In this document: positions 32,901-43,910 of the stretch, piece after piece
Numbering within the stretch: position 1 is the stretch's first letter
How the letters are laid out: each line of letters opens with the position of its first letter
Source of the DNA: Magnolia sinica
Lineage: Eukaryota; Streptophyta; Magnoliopsida; Magnoliales; Magnoliaceae
NCBI RefSeq assembly: GCF_029962835.1
Contig: NC_080574.1
Span: forward strand, 25,890,001-25,954,000
Length of the DNA stretch: 64,000 bases
Direction of reading: 5' to 3'
Translations under genes and position numbers: made by a program
The notes under the pieces: generated by a model
Databases searched by the model: none
The model's input: only the letters and a program-made list of their open reading frames with translations
What the model was told of the DNA's origin: nothing

Positions 32901-35900
32901 TCTAAAAATCACTTTTTTTAGCCAATCACAACCATCTCATCCATGGGTTGAAAAAATGCTTGCTATAGAAAGTGAGGCCTAACCCATCTATTTGTTAGGG
33001 CTCATCACGGTTTGCTTATAATTCTAAGAATCACTGTTTTTAGGCAATTGTAACCGTCCCATCCATGGCTTGAAAAAATGAAGGCCATAGAAAATAAGGC
33101 CCAACCTATGATTGATTTGATAATCTGATCAATGCAATTTGTCAATGGTAGCTCACGAAATGCGTTCTAGAATTGATGGACAGTTCAGATCAGTCGACGG
33201 GATGGTCCAAGTGAACCAATCCAATAGAGCATTTCTCATGCTTGCTTACATTGTGTAAATGACTTGTTGGCCCATTACATTACATTGTGTAGTTGTTTCT
33301 GAGGGTAAGTTGCATCACTTCGGACCATAGCCCATCACTTTCTAGGAATTTTCAACCCTTCTGTTGACTGTCCACTTGTCGACACATTATAATGAGTAGC
33401 TCGGCATGGTAAGTTTCATTATTTTTTCCAACTGTGTTACACATTTTTACAAGTAGTCACTGCTTTTGGGTCTCTTGGTTGCAAAAATGTGTGCATGCCT
33501 GTCTCTCAACATGGCAAACAATGAAAAGTGTGTTTAACTCTTTTTCCCCCTCATGTCCACACATTATTCTTTGTTATTTCCCCACATGTCCACAGATTGT
33601 ATGAAGTTGTTAGCGAGGACAATCCTTTTCCTCCTCATCATCTAACCCCTTTCCCAATTAATTGGGTTTGGCTACCAAGGACAAATCTTTCGTAAAAAGA
33701 AAAGTAATTCCATGCAGATAGCATCAGATGCTCTAGTATACAGATTATGAATTTATGATACATTGGCATGCGTTTTTGCTTGTAAATTGGTATATACATT
33801 CTATATGATCTTAATGTGTTTTAGCTATCTTGATACATTGATTTGTTCCTTATACTTTTATTATTATTTTTTTATATGATTGCATGTTGTTGAATTTTGT
33901 GATGTATCTTTACTTACATGTCTATGCGTGGGGTTTCCATAGGGGCATTTGGATAGTAAGATACTTTAGATAAGCTACTTATGCCATAAGTTGTTTACTT
34001 GCTTTCTACTTTATCAACAAATGAGTATGTTTGGTAAGCAACGTACTCATCATCCAAAAAGTAGAAAAGCATATTTGGTTTCCAACATCACAAGTAATTA
34101 TCCCGAAAGTTTGTTTGGTTCCCCTCACATCCACCGTCCATCATGTGGGGCCAACCTATGATGTGGATTGTTCATTGTGGCCCCACTTTTGATGTGGGCC
34201 GTCCATCATGCAGGGCCCACCTTTGATGTGGGCTGTGCATCATTAGGGGCTGACCTATAATGTGCACAGTTCATTTATGTAAGGCACACCTTTGATGTTA
34301 GTCATCCATCATGTGAGGCCCTCCATCAATGTTATTGCCTATCATGCGGGGGCCGGGGCACATCTTCAATATCCACCGCCCATCATGTGGAGCCCACCTT
34401 TGATGTGGATCATCTATCATGTGGCACTTGCATTGGATATGGGTCACTCATCATGAGGCTGACCTTTTATTGGACTGTCCATGTGGGGCCCACATTGATG
34501 TAGATCATCCATTATGTGGGGCCCACCATTATTAATTGCCCATCATGTGGGCCCCACCTTCAATGTGGGTTGCCCATCATGCGGGGCTCGCCTTTGGATG
34601 TGGACCATTCATCATTAGGGGTGGACCTTTGATGTAGATCATCCATCATGTGGGCCCACCTCGATATAGGCCATCATCATGCGGGGCGCACTAGATCATC
34701 TACCCATTCATTGGATGATTTTCCAATCTCATGAACTTAGAAGGGGTTCATGGCCATGGAGAGCATATTCCCTTGAATAATTTCCGAAGTCATTGTGTCA
34801 CCAATGAAAATGAACAAAATTTACTTTTGGAAGTTGAAAAGCAATAAAAAATAACTTACAAAAATAAGTTAACTTTTTCTAAAAAGCTACTTAGTTAAGT
34901 TTAATAACCAAACTAACTTATTTTCATAAGTAACTTATTAACTTACCTAAGTCAAAAAAGCTACTTATTTGGTAGTATCCAAACAGACCCCAAGTGTCTC
35001 ATTATCTGATTTGTGAGATATTTGTGATTCTCACATGCATGTATTTCAGTTACAGACATTTTAAAACGCATGCATCTGTGGTTTTATGTCTGATTATAAT
35101 GGTTAATAGTGGCCAGAGGCTGATTCTATTATGACTTGTGAGTTGACATAACGTTTTTATAGACAGTATATCAGTTGATTTTTTCTTAAAACAGAAGAAA
35201 TCAATAATGTAGAGGCATTATGTACTGAGATTTCGGGCAATATAATTGCTGCTATCAACTGAGACTCACATGCTTAATTAATTAAATAATTTGATACTTA
35301 ACAAAATTATGGCCTCAACGGACCATAGTAACGACAGTTATGAGTCTTATGATGTGATGTTGGCCTCTGGCTGACCATTATGGCTGTTGGTTGTATTGCA
35401 GCCCAATATTGGAACCCCTTGGCATAATGGGATGTTACGGAGGAGGCTACGATGGTTGTGTTGTTTTTTTATGATGCTGATGGCAATGACACTATATATA
35501 TATATATATATATTCTACCACAGATGTGTGCAATCGCTGCATCTGATAGTCTTCCAAATACATGCATTTCAGTTGTTTATTCAACTGTCTTTCTGTCTCT
35601 TGCAGGGTTTTGGGATATGTATGATCCTGAAGGATACTCCCTCTGGTTTTGTGTCTATAAATACAATGACGAGAACACTGTATCGTTTGTCACATTGAAC
35701 AAGGTGGGCGGTTTCCTCCAAAGAATGGACTTGGCTCGCAAGTATGCATTTGGGAAGATGCTGGTGATCGGGTCTGAGCCACCTTACAAGGTGAAGGGGC
35801 TGTGGCTCTTCCGTGGGCAGGAGATTCCACAGTTTGTGATTGATGAGTGCTACGACATGGAACTGTATGAGTGGTCAAAGGTGGACATATCAGATGAAGC

Positions 35901-35985
35901 CCAAAAGGAGCGTGTCAATGCGATGATTGAAGATCAGGAGCCCTTCGAGGGTGAAGCACTATTGGATGCGAAGTGTTTCAAGTGA
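26936..35985 (+). CDS. translation elongation factor 1-gamma (eEF1B gamma subunit)
   Basis: This is the structural subunit of the cytosolic eEF1B complex, which recharges eEF1A with GTP. Exons: 26936-26944, 30941-31090, 31194-31254, 31336-31388, 31495-31596, 31702-32215, 35606-35985; total 1269 nt, 422 residues, the family's usual length. All introns are GT-AG with matching phase. The first exon encodes only MAL. Residues ~1-80 form a GST N-like domain (NKNAYKALIAAEYVGVKV, NFEMGVSNKTP, VFESNAIARY) and ~90-215 a GST C-like domain (HIEQWIDFSS, LVGHSVTLADIV, FTSEFPHVERYFWTMVNQPN). A Lys/Pro/Glu-rich linker follows (~218-270), then the conserved EF1G domain (NPLDLLPPSKM, FWDMYDPEGYSLWF, NKVGGFLQRMDLARKYAFG, ending LLDAKCFK). 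No breaks are seen and it looks functional. Introns 1 (4.0 kb) and 6 (3.4 kb) hold transposons. Confidence 0.97.
27821..28045. mobile_element. possible small MITE remnant in eEF1Bγ intron 1
   Basis: A segment rich in GGCTGTATCGGCTTGTATTG / CAATACAGGCTTATACAGG-like inverted pieces, ending TTTAAAACCTTGG. Termini are not secure. Confidence 0.35.
28248..29002. mobile_element. large foldback element in eEF1Bγ intron 1
   Basis: About 230 bp at 28248-28478 is inverted at about 28768-29002, with a ~290-bp centre. Termini read TGTCATGCCCCGAAGGCCGG on the left and, complemented, TGTCACGCCCCGAAGACCAG on the right. Inside the arms AAGTGTACTTAAATGAACAA and TTGTTCATTTAAGTACACTT pair closely. No coding sequence. 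The transcript of this intron could form a long hairpin. Confidence 0.85.
29310..30435. mobile_element. hAT-like MITE remnant carrying a nested MITE
   Basis: The left end TAGGGCTGTCAACAGGGCTG and the right end GGCCCATTGACTGCCCTA are approximate inverted termini of a type common for plant hAT MITEs. GGCCTGGCCC-like pieces lie next to both. I could not confirm a target duplication. Confidence 0.5.
29687..30399. mobile_element. MITE with CAAGGTATTCCGTATC termini
   Basis: Inverted ends CAAGGTATTCCGTATC on the left and CAAGGTGTTCCGTATCCGTT on the complemented right are flanked by a perfect 8-bp duplication ATCCTAAC (29679-29686 and 30400-30407). Both arms are rich in GTAACGG and ACGGCC. The 8-bp duplication fits hAT. 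It is nested in the preceding element, inside eEF1Bγ intron 1. Confidence 0.85.
32737..33106. repeat. ~122-bp tandem triplicate in eEF1Bγ intron 6
   Basis: Three consecutive copies start CCATCTATTTGTTAGGGCTC, CCATCTATTTGCTAGGGCTC and CCATCTATTTGTTAGGGCTC. Each contains CCATCCATG.CTTGAAAAAA and TATAGAAA.T.AGGCC. Confidence 0.85.
33942..34991. mobile_element. TIR element in eEF1Bγ intron 6 carrying its own tandem array
   Basis: Ends GGGGCATTTGGATAGTAAG and, complemented, GGGGTCTGTTTGGATACTAC. Subterminal arms share AAGTAGCTTTTT / AAAAAGCTACTTA and TAAGTTACTTAT. The centre (34125-34690) is a degenerate ~34-bp tandem array. No transposase coding is seen. Confidence 0.75.
34125..34690. repeat. 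degenerate ~34-bp tandem array
   Basis: The unit resembles GTCCATCATGTGGGGCCCAC followed by CTTTGATGTGGGC. About 16 copies with many small indels, wholly inside the TIR element. Confidence 0.8.
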
Positions 35986-36775
35986 CCCCTTCACCTCACA
36001 CGCAACAAAAATGGTTAGCTGAAATTTTCCTGCTGAGGCTAGTTTTCTCACGTGTTTTTGCGTCTTCCATGAGTGCTCTAGAAGTGATAGACGATACAAT
36101 ATGCTTGACACTATTCATCATCTTCTTTAGTATGTTGTGATTTAGGTGATAAATTATATATATTTTTTCAAATATTTTGTTGTTGAGAACAAGTAATGGT
36201 TAGTGGCAGTTTGGTTGTGGTCTTTTGATTTTGGATCTAGCTTTGCCCACATACAATGGTCTGGCACCAGTGGTGTAAGATTGATTGGGTCCCTGAACAT
36301 TTGGAAATGGAGTATGATGTATGTTGGTATTTCATAACCTGGTTATGTTGATCAACGGTTAGAAGTTCATTATCAAGTCTCATCTGGTGTGGGTCCTGCA
36401 AGGAAGCCGGATGATCACAATGCTGGTGTCTCATTGTGAATCTTTTACTTTGCGTTTTTCATTTCTTTTTAAATTTCTGAAAGACCTCGTTTAGGTGCTG
36501 TTGGCATTTGCGTGATGGTGATGATGATTGCTAATAAACTGTTTTTTTTTTTAAACACCCAACTTGCATGGGCAGGCAGGAATTGTGCCATGCTCATCAG
36601 GCCAAAAGGGTGTTACTGAGTTGTGTTTGTAGACGTTGGATCAAGTGGGTCCTTATTTCAGTTATCCGGACCTCACCGTGGCTCGGCCATGGCTAAAATT
36701 CCCTCTGGTTGCAGGAGCCCTAACCTTTCATTATAGGTGTTTGGCAAATGGATGGTTTAAGAGAGTACTGTAACA
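35986..36775. other. 3' flank of eEF1Bγ, no further gene
   Basis: 3' untranslated region and intergenic sequence. No coding frame beyond 65 codons. A poly-T run lies at about 36542-36552. Confidence 0.5.
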
Positions 36776-37045
36776 TTTCCCATTTTAGCTAGAAGTTTTG
36801 AATCAAACTGATATTTGTGTTTTCCCTTCGTGCATATCTGTCTTACCTAATGAACAGGTTGGATGGCAAATAAACATCACGGTGGACCCCAGCAAGGTTG
36901 AAACCTTGGATGTCATTATCACTGCTGTTTCCTGTGGTGGTGTGTACTTGAGATCTGCCTTATTTTTGGGCTCATATCCTAAAATGACATGGAAAAATGG
37001 ATGGACGGTGTGGATAAACACATACATCATGGTGGGCCCCTGAGA
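36776..37045. mobile_element. foldback MITE, truncated right half
   Basis: It begins mid-element (AAGTTTTGAATCAAACTGAT) and ends TACATCATGGTGGGCCCCTG. It contains GGATGGACGGTGTGGATAAA and CTGCTGTTTCCTGTGGTGG. Confidence 0.8.
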
Positions 37046-37419
37046 GCCCCAGGTTCTGAGTTGCTGTCCATGTGTTATCTTTGCGTGGTCCACATTTTGT
37101 GAACTGGGCAGAGGCCCAATTATTTAACCATCAGCCAGGCTGGACACTGTTAGGCCGAGCCCACGGTTAAGGCTGGATTCTCTAGAGTCGGGTATTGAAT
37201 CGGATCAGGTTCGTCCAGGTCCTAAAATTATGGCTGAGCCGTCATGTTGGGTCAGACTCATCTCGGAACTAGTGATTAGTAGTTACTAGATACTCTAGCA
37301 GAGTGTCTCTTGATAGGCAGGCCGGCAGAAATTTGTACACGTGGTATGGACATGGACTCAGATTAAACAAGGGAGCCACTTGGCTTGGACCCGCAACTAG
37401 CATGTGGGTGGTACCCTTA
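37046..37419. other. no gene recognised
   Basis: Anonymous intergenic sequence; nothing supported. Confidence 0.4.
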
Positions 37420-37910
37420 CTGGTGCCCACCCTGATGTATGCGTTGTATGTCTACACAACCCATCCGTTTTGCTGACTCATTTTATGCCTTGAGCCAGAA
37501 AATGAAGCAGATAGAAATCCCAGGTGGAACACATCACGGGAAACAGTGGTCATTGAACCCCACCATTAAATGCTTCCAAGGTAAAACATTATTTATCATT
37601 CCACCTGTTGACAAGGTCATAAAGACCTGGATGAAGTTTCAGCTTGATCCAAAACTTTTGGGCCTCACAGAAAGCTTTTAATAGTGATTCACCACTATTT
37701 CTTGTGGTATGGTCCACCTTTATTTTTATTTTTTTATTTTTTTTAAATTTTAACACATGCACACAGACCCCACACACTCACGCCGTAGTGGGTTTTCACC
37801 AGCTATGGATACTCGAACCCTTGTGGTATGGTCCACTTAAGATTTGTATTACTTCATTTTTTGGCTCATGCCATATTGTAAAATAGATGAAGAACACAGA
37901 TATAATACAA
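37420..37910. mobile_element. foldback MITE interrupted by a retroposon tail
   Basis: The left arm GGTGCCCACCCTGATGTATG and the internal segments CATCACGGGAAACAGTGG and CTTGTGGTATGGTCCAC are present. Between about 37720 and 37815 an insert reads TTTTTATTTTTTTT...CACACACTCACGCCGTAGTG...GATACTCGAACC. This matches, inverted, the tail of the SINE-like sequence at 61141-61300. CTTGTGGTATGGTCCAC is repeated on both sides as a target duplication of about 17 bp. Confidence 0.75.
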
Positions 37911-38275
37911 CACTGTTAAGAACCTAGCCAATACATTAAAAGCCTCGGGATTGATAGAATACGTCAAGTTAGGCTATTAAACATTTCACATTCCACCACG
38001 ATCTACAACCCACATATGCAGTGGGCTGCTTTATGGTAGCACTCTCACTTTACTCTCTTCCATGCATCCCTTTTAATACATGGCACTTGTACTTTGGTTG
38101 TCCAGTTAGCCTTCACCATTGATGGCAGCTACATTGGGGCCCAAGTTGCTCTTTCCATAAGTGGTTCCTTTCATGACACGTAATGTTGGCTCTGAGACCA
38201 ATGGTTAAAAACCCAACTAATACATTAAAAGTTTCAGGATTGATGAAACACATCAAGTTAGGCTATTAAAATTTT
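37911..38275. repeat. ~73-bp direct repeat pair
   Basis: AATACATTAAAAGCCTCGGG...TCAAGTTAGGCTATTAAA (37930-37983) recurs as AATACATTAAAAGTTTCAGG... (38218-38271). Confidence 0.75.
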
Positions 38276-39439
38276 GAGATCGAAACTAACACATGCATCA
38301 AGGTGAGCCTCATGGCCAAATTACCACCAACATCACTGGTTCTGGGGTCCAAGCCAACTCACTCCCTGAGTCTAAATTTCATTGTCATCACTGTTTTAGA
38401 ATTGAACAGTCCCTAACTCCAATTTGTGGACGCTCATTGGAGGATTGATGCAGTGAGAAACTAAAAGCTAGCTAGCAGCTACATGGCATATTCAGATTGT
38501 CCAGTGTCATACTTACGCGGTAGCAAGGCATCTTTAAGCAGTCTATAGTTGTTGTACGAAGACTTCTATGGAAAAATAATGTTGTACAAGGATTGAAAGT
38601 TGTATGAAAAATTGTTGCAACATATACGAAAGGAAAGAGTGGTAAAGTATTATTGAGAACTTATTTAAGAAGTCATGAAAAGGGATGGTTGAACTCTATA
38701 AAAATACCATTTAATCTAGACCGTACAAATTTCTGGTCTAACTGTGAATGGTGCATCCCTGAATAATTTGCACTTACAAGGCAACATTAACACTGATTTT
38801 TATTTTTATTTTTCTTTAAATTTGGATGACTCAATATTTTACTTTTAATTATCCATTTAAAGACTCTATTAAATCCATTAAAATATACACCATTTTGGAG
38901 AGTATACTCCCAAAACATATTCTAAATAAAGTATCTACCACAGAACCTATCACACCGTTTAAATCCAAACCGTCCAAATTGTTGAGTTGAACCAGTGTTA
39001 AGACTTTTACAATTGTTTAGCACCATTTAAATCCAGACCGTCCAAATTGTTGAGCTAACTTTGGATATAGTATAATTTTAAAAAGGTATATTGAGATGAT
39101 AATAATACCCATGTTATGTTTCCTGTCCAATTTTTAACCACTCACTATTTTACTTTTAACCATCCATTTTCTAGAAACAAAATTGATGGTCAGGATTGCT
39201 TCATCATTATAAATCTAGAAATATGTTCCATCCACAATCGGATGCAACTTAAGCCGTCGGATTATTACCCTTCTAACATTGGTCCTACAACTTGGAATTT
39301 TTTTTAATTTTATTTTTGAGAAATTGTACCCAATGTGGAGTGAATCCTACCTATCCACCTACTTGTATTTGGGTTTCTTGGAATGCACATCATCTATACA
39401 GAGCGCGGATTGGGCAACGAGTAAATCAATATGCTATAG
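38276..39439. other. AT-rich intergenic, no gene
   Basis: A ~60-bp segment with AAATCCAAACCGTCCAAATT occurs twice (about 38960 and 39028). Nothing coding was seen. Confidence 0.5.
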
Positions 39440-39609
39440 CTTACTGGGTAAACTCTGTGAGGCCTAACGTGTTGTGTGTGTCTTATCCACTCCGCTCATC
39501 GATCTTATCAGCTCCTTTTAGGGCCTGAGACTAAAATTGAAGCATATCCAAAGCTAAAATGAACCACATGACAGGAAACAACATAGATGATAATGACATC
39601 CACGTGACG
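39440..39609. mobile_element. foldback MITE, left half
   Basis: The left-arm segments CTTATCCACTCCGCTCATCG and GAACCACATGACAGGAAACA are present; the copy breaks off where the next, complete copy begins. Confidence 0.65.
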
Positions 39610-40158
39610 CGGATTAGCCACTTACAAGTTAAGTAGAGACTGGCTACTGAAGTGACGTCACCAAGTTCTATGGGCCCCACCATGATGTATGTTTTGTATC
39701 CACACCATCCATACATTTGGAGAGATCATTTTACGGCATGATCCCAAGAATGAGTCAGATCCAAATCTCAAGTGGACCCCACCACAGAAAACAGTGGGGA
39801 GAGTGTCCCCATCATTAAAAAGTTCTAAGGGCCACAAAAGTTTTCGATCAAGCTGATATTTGTGTTTTCCCTTCTTTCATGTCTGAGTTAACACATGAAC
39901 AGGTTTGATCTCAAATAAACATCATGGTGGACCTTGGGAAGGTTTCAACGGTGGGCGTCACTCTCCCCACTGTTTTCTGTGGTGGGGTCCATTCCAGTCT
40001 TCGATCTGCCTCATTCTTTGGTCATGCCTTAAAATGATCTCTCCAAATGTATGGACGGTGTGGATACCAAACATACATCATGGTGGGGCCCACAGAAATT
40101 GGTGACATCAATTTAACGAGTCTGCTGCCCAACCTGTCAGTAGCTAATCCACGTCCGA
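39610..40158. mobile_element. foldback MITE, complete copy with extended arms
   Basis: Left GACGCGGATTAGCCACTT and right (complement) GGACGTGGATTAGCTACTG, followed inward by TGACGTCACCAAGTTCTATG / TGATGTCACCAATTTCTGTG and the GGGCCCCACCATGATGTATG arm on both sides. The two halves pair nearly end to end (~550 bp). It is one of the best preserved copies. Confidence 0.85.
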
Positions 40159-40179
40159 TCCTATGAGAGTAGAATAAAT

Positions 40180-40500
40180 CTAGAGAAATTTAGGTCTGTG
40201 GACCCCACCTTTTATCCAGCTGTTTTTATGAAACACTACAAACTTTGTTTTGGAACTTAAACCTGCACGTGCGGAGACCAAATTTCAGGACGAAAATACC
40301 CCTCCTTTTCAGTGCTGTGGCTTTTCCTCTCCCTTTCAACTGTTTGCTTTTCCTCTCCCTTTCCACTATTGCTTCACTGCCGTTGCTTTCACCCCATTTC
40401 CTCACTCCGTTAGAAAGACCAAAAATATCCTTTTTCTGGGCCTCCCTTATTAGCATTTCGTTTTCTTCTGAAAATGGACGGTCTAGTGAAGAAAGCACGC
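40180..40500. repeat. dispersed repeat, inverted partner at 44890-45040
   Basis: GACCCCACCTTTTATCCAGC, TTTTATGAAACACTACAAAC and GACGAAAATACCCCTCCTTT recur in inverted order at 44915-45025. Short open frames here (up to 92 codons) have no family resemblance. Confidence 0.65.
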
Positions 40501-40504
40501 ACAC

Positions 40505-40818
40505 AGGTATATTTTAAACTCAGTTGGGCCCACATTGGTATGTAGTATAGGAAATAGATTGGCTACTCTCCTTGACACCAGCCCCGTGGTTGGTGGTCGG
40601 TGCTCTGTGGGCCCCACCATGATGTATGTGTTTCATCCATTCCGTTCATCCATATTTAAAGTTCATTTTAGAGTTTTATCCTAAAAATAAGAGGGATATA
40701 TCCACGCCTTTCATCCGTTTTCTATCTAATTTAAGGGTTTGAGCCCCAAATTGAAGCATATCAAAATTTCAAGTGGATCATACCACGGGAAACAGTGGGC
40801 ATAATGATTTTCTAGTTT
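40505..40818. mobile_element. foldback MITE left half (with an inserted arm), abutting a minisatellite
   Basis: AACTCAGTTGGGCCCACATT (40519) and later ATCCACGCCTTTCATCCG ... AAGTGGATCATACCACGGGA ... GGGCATAATGATTTT match 42510-42672 closely. About 40553-40690 is an extra MITE arm (GGGCCCCACCATGATGTATG). The copy stops exactly where the minisatellite begins. Confidence 0.7.
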
Positions 40819-41880
40819 GCCCTGTTAATTTTTTAGTTTGCCTTGCTAATTTCATGTTTCCTTCTCTCGATTTCATGTTTGCTCCGCTGATTTTCTAGTT
40901 TACCCCACTCAATTTCATGTTTGCCCCGCTGAATTCCTATTTTGCCCCGCTGAATTTCATGTTTACCCCACTCATTTTTCAGTTTTTCCAACTGAATTTT
41001 CTGTTTCCCCCGTTGAATTTCATGTTTGCCCCGTTGAATTCCTAGTTTGCCCTGCTGAATTCCTAGTTTACCCCGCTGATTTTTCAGTTTACCTCGCTAA
41101 ATTCCTAGTTTGCCCCTGTGAATTTCATGTTTGCCCTGCTCATTTTTCAGTTTTTCCCGCTGAATTTTCTGTTTCCCCCATTGAATTTCATGTTTGCCCT
41201 GCTGAATGCTTAGTTTACCCAGCTGATTTTTTTGTTTGTCCTACTGAATTTCATGTTTCTCCCGCTGAATTTCATGTTTGCTCCACTCAGTTTTCAGTTT
41301 TTCCCGCTGAATTTTCTTTTTTATCCGCTGAATTCTTAGTTTGCCTCACTGAATTCCTAGTTTGCCTTGCTAATTTTGTTGTTTGCCCCGCTGATTTTCT
41401 ATTTTGCCCCTCTCAATTTCACGTTTGCCCCGTTGAAATTCATGTTTACCCCGTTCAATTTCATGCTTCCTCCACTGAATTTTATGTTTCTCCTACGGAA
41501 TTTCATGTTTCCCCTGCTGAATTTCTAGCTTGCCCCGCTGAATTTTTTGTTTGCCCCGCTCAATTTCATGTTTGCCCCATTGATTTTTTTGTTTGTCCAG
41601 CTCAATTTCATGCTTCCCCCGCTGAATTTCATATTTGCCCTACTAAATTTCATGTTTGCCCCGCTCAATTTCATGTTTGCCCCGCTCAATTTCATGTTTT
41701 CCCCGCTGAATTTTATGTTTACCCCACTCAATTTCATGTTTGCCCCGCTCAATTTCTAGTTTGCCACGCTCAATTCCATGTTTGCCCCGCTTAATTTCAT
41801 GTTTGCCCTGCTGAATTTCATGTTTGCCCCGCTCAATTTCATGCTTGCCCCGCTTAATTTCATGTTTACCCCGCTCAAGA
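40815..41880. repeat. second 21-bp minisatellite
   Basis: About 50 units of GTTTGCCCCGCTGAATTTCA-like sequence. Common variants are GCTCAATTTCATG, GCTGATTTTCAG and GAATTCCTAGTTTGCC. The unit is 21 bp, so open frames such as repeated MFAPLNF (70 codons at 41547-41759) arise without being genes. Its sequence is unrelated to the 15-20 kb array. Confidence 0.95.
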
Positions 41881-42240
41881 CCGTGACAACCTGAGTGAAC
41901 CTGACCCCATCTCAAGTTGGGCCAGTTGATCCAAACCCAAGTTGTAGTGAGGGGTAGGTTGGGTTGGGTTGAAGGCAACTTGAGCCCAGCATGACCTCTA
42001 GAGGACCCAACATGACATAGGCCTTTGGTATCCACAAAGTTCAATTGCTTTATGGGTTCCTTTTCTCCTCCACTTGACACTTTGATTATTGAGAACTCTT
42101 TCGTATATGGTTTGTTGGAGCCAAAGGGAGAACACTTTGGTTATTGGGATTTACAAGTATGATTTATAAGGGCATGCTTGAGTTGAGTATATGGTCTGTG
42201 TACGTGTTTTGCTGTGGTTATCGGGAGAATGGTGACCTCT
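41881..42240. other. insert within the second minisatellite
   Basis: About 360 bp of unrelated sequence, beginning GACCGTGACAACCTGAGTGA and ending just before the 21-bp units resume. No gene was recognised. Confidence 0.6.
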
Positions 42241-42465
42241 AATCAGCTCAATTTCTAATTTGCCCCGCTCAATTTCCAGTTTGCCCCGCTGAGTTTCATG
42301 TTTGCCATGATCATTTTTCAGTTTGCCCCACTGAATTTTATGTTTGCCCTGCTGAATTTCTAGTTTGCCCCGCTCATTTTCCAGTTCCCCCGCTGAATTT
42401 CATTTTTGCCCCACTCAATTTCATGTTTGCCCCGCTCAATTTCTAGTTTGCCCCGCTGAGTAGCA
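42241..42465. repeat. second 21-bp minisatellite, continuation
   Basis: About 10 further units in the same orientation, ending GCCCCGCTGAG directly before a MITE terminus. Confidence 0.95.
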
Positions 42466-42467
42466 AG

Positions 42468-42755
42468 CGTAATCGGATTGCGTATTGAGTTACTCAGTAC
42501 GCTCCCATCGTACTGAGTAAACTCAGTTGGGCCCACATTGAATGTATGTAGTATATCCACGTCATCCATCTGTTTTTCCATCTAATTTAAACGGTTAAGC
42601 TCCAAATTGAAGCATATCAAAAGATCAAGTGGATCATATCACAGGAAACAGTGAGCATAATGATTTCTACCATTGAAACCATATTAGGCCCAATGGTGAT
42701 GTTTGTTTATTATCAAACATGTTCATAAAATGATTCATGCGTTAAGTCCCTGTTA
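42468..42755. mobile_element. foldback MITE, left half
   Basis: Starts CGGATTGCGTATTGAGTTAC, then GGGCCCACATTGAATGTATG and ATCACAGGAAACAGTGAGCA, and breaks off after AAACATGTTCATAAAATGA. It closely matches the half-copy on the other side of the minisatellite. Confidence 0.75.
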
Positions 42756-43910
42756 AATTCAAGAGTAACTAATCAAATAACAAGCCTTTCTTGTTGCATG
42801 ATAATATGGAAGAATGTTACTGAAAATTCAAAATAACTTAAAAGAGTTATGGTGTAATATACATACTTTGGCATGTCACATCTCAACTTAATAGGTATCA
42901 TTTTTGCATTGATTAGTGGATATTGTTAATACTTCTCAACTTGATTCGGAATTTTTTAAAATAATTTTGCAATGGAATTGGATGAAATGTGTTGTTTGGA
43001 ATTGGATTGAGTCTACTATCTAAATCAGTCTTATATGCATGCGTAATTTCATTTTGAAATTACATTGATTCACGAGGTGTAGTAGGTTTTTACTTTACAT
43101 CGTATCCTACACTATTGCTACTGAAATGATGTCTTGGGTTTGTTGCAATTTTGAAAATAAATTGAGGGCCTTTTCTCTTTCATAGCAAGTGATAGGTCTT
43201 AGGTGGCCATGATTGTTGGCTATGAAAAAGATAGACTTTTCTGGAATCTCAAAAATTGCATTGTGTGATCGGCATATATAATCAAAACCACATGCCTATA
43301 TCTGTATCTATATGTGCATATGCATATCTATATATTTCTATAAGTATTTATGTTTGTATATGTGTATGAATTTACAAATGCATCATCATCACCATTATTA
43401 TCTTAGTCTTCTCCTAAGAATTTGGGTTGGCTTTTAGGAAGTACATGACAGAGGTTTCTACATGGAGCACTTTTTATAACCAACTCCAACCATGTGAACT
43501 ACCAAAGCAACCAGAACAACATTCATCACATTGGGCATTTATTGAAGCCAGACTTCAGATTACATGAGTTATATTATAAAAAATATATATATTATATTGT
43601 AATTCAAATATTAGTTTGATTGCATTCTCATCACTGCACTATCCTATTTTGGAATAGGACAAGAATCCTGTCGATACTTCCTCCTTTCATAATTTGAGCC
43701 TTCTCATGTTTTAGGAAGATGTTGCCCATGAAGTTCAGACGGGCAAAACATTACCTTTTAAGATTACATTCTCTATGGTGTCCTAATGCTTTGTTTTTTA
43801 TTTTATTTTATTTTATTTTGCTTTATTTATTTATTTTTGCATTAGGTGTGTAGAAGAAAGTTGATAAAGTAATAGTACTTGTGGGGAAAAGAGAGGAGAA
43901 AATGACCGTA
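42756..43910. other. AT-rich intergenic, no gene
   Basis: Low-complexity A/T sequence with TATTT runs near 43800-43840. Nothing coding was seen. Confidence 0.5.

Noticed and set aside
35452-35985. A 177-codon frame as a separate gene
   Set aside because: Its first ~50 codons are intron 6. The rest is the last exon of eEF1Bγ starting at 35606.
40245-40517. A 90-codon hydrophobic frame
   Set aside because: It lies in a dispersed repeat with an inverted partner at 44885-45040, and there is no gene structure around it.
40815-42581. Open frames of repeated MFAPLNF and ERGKHEI in the second minisatellite
   Set aside because: Same cause: a 21-bp unit read in any frame.
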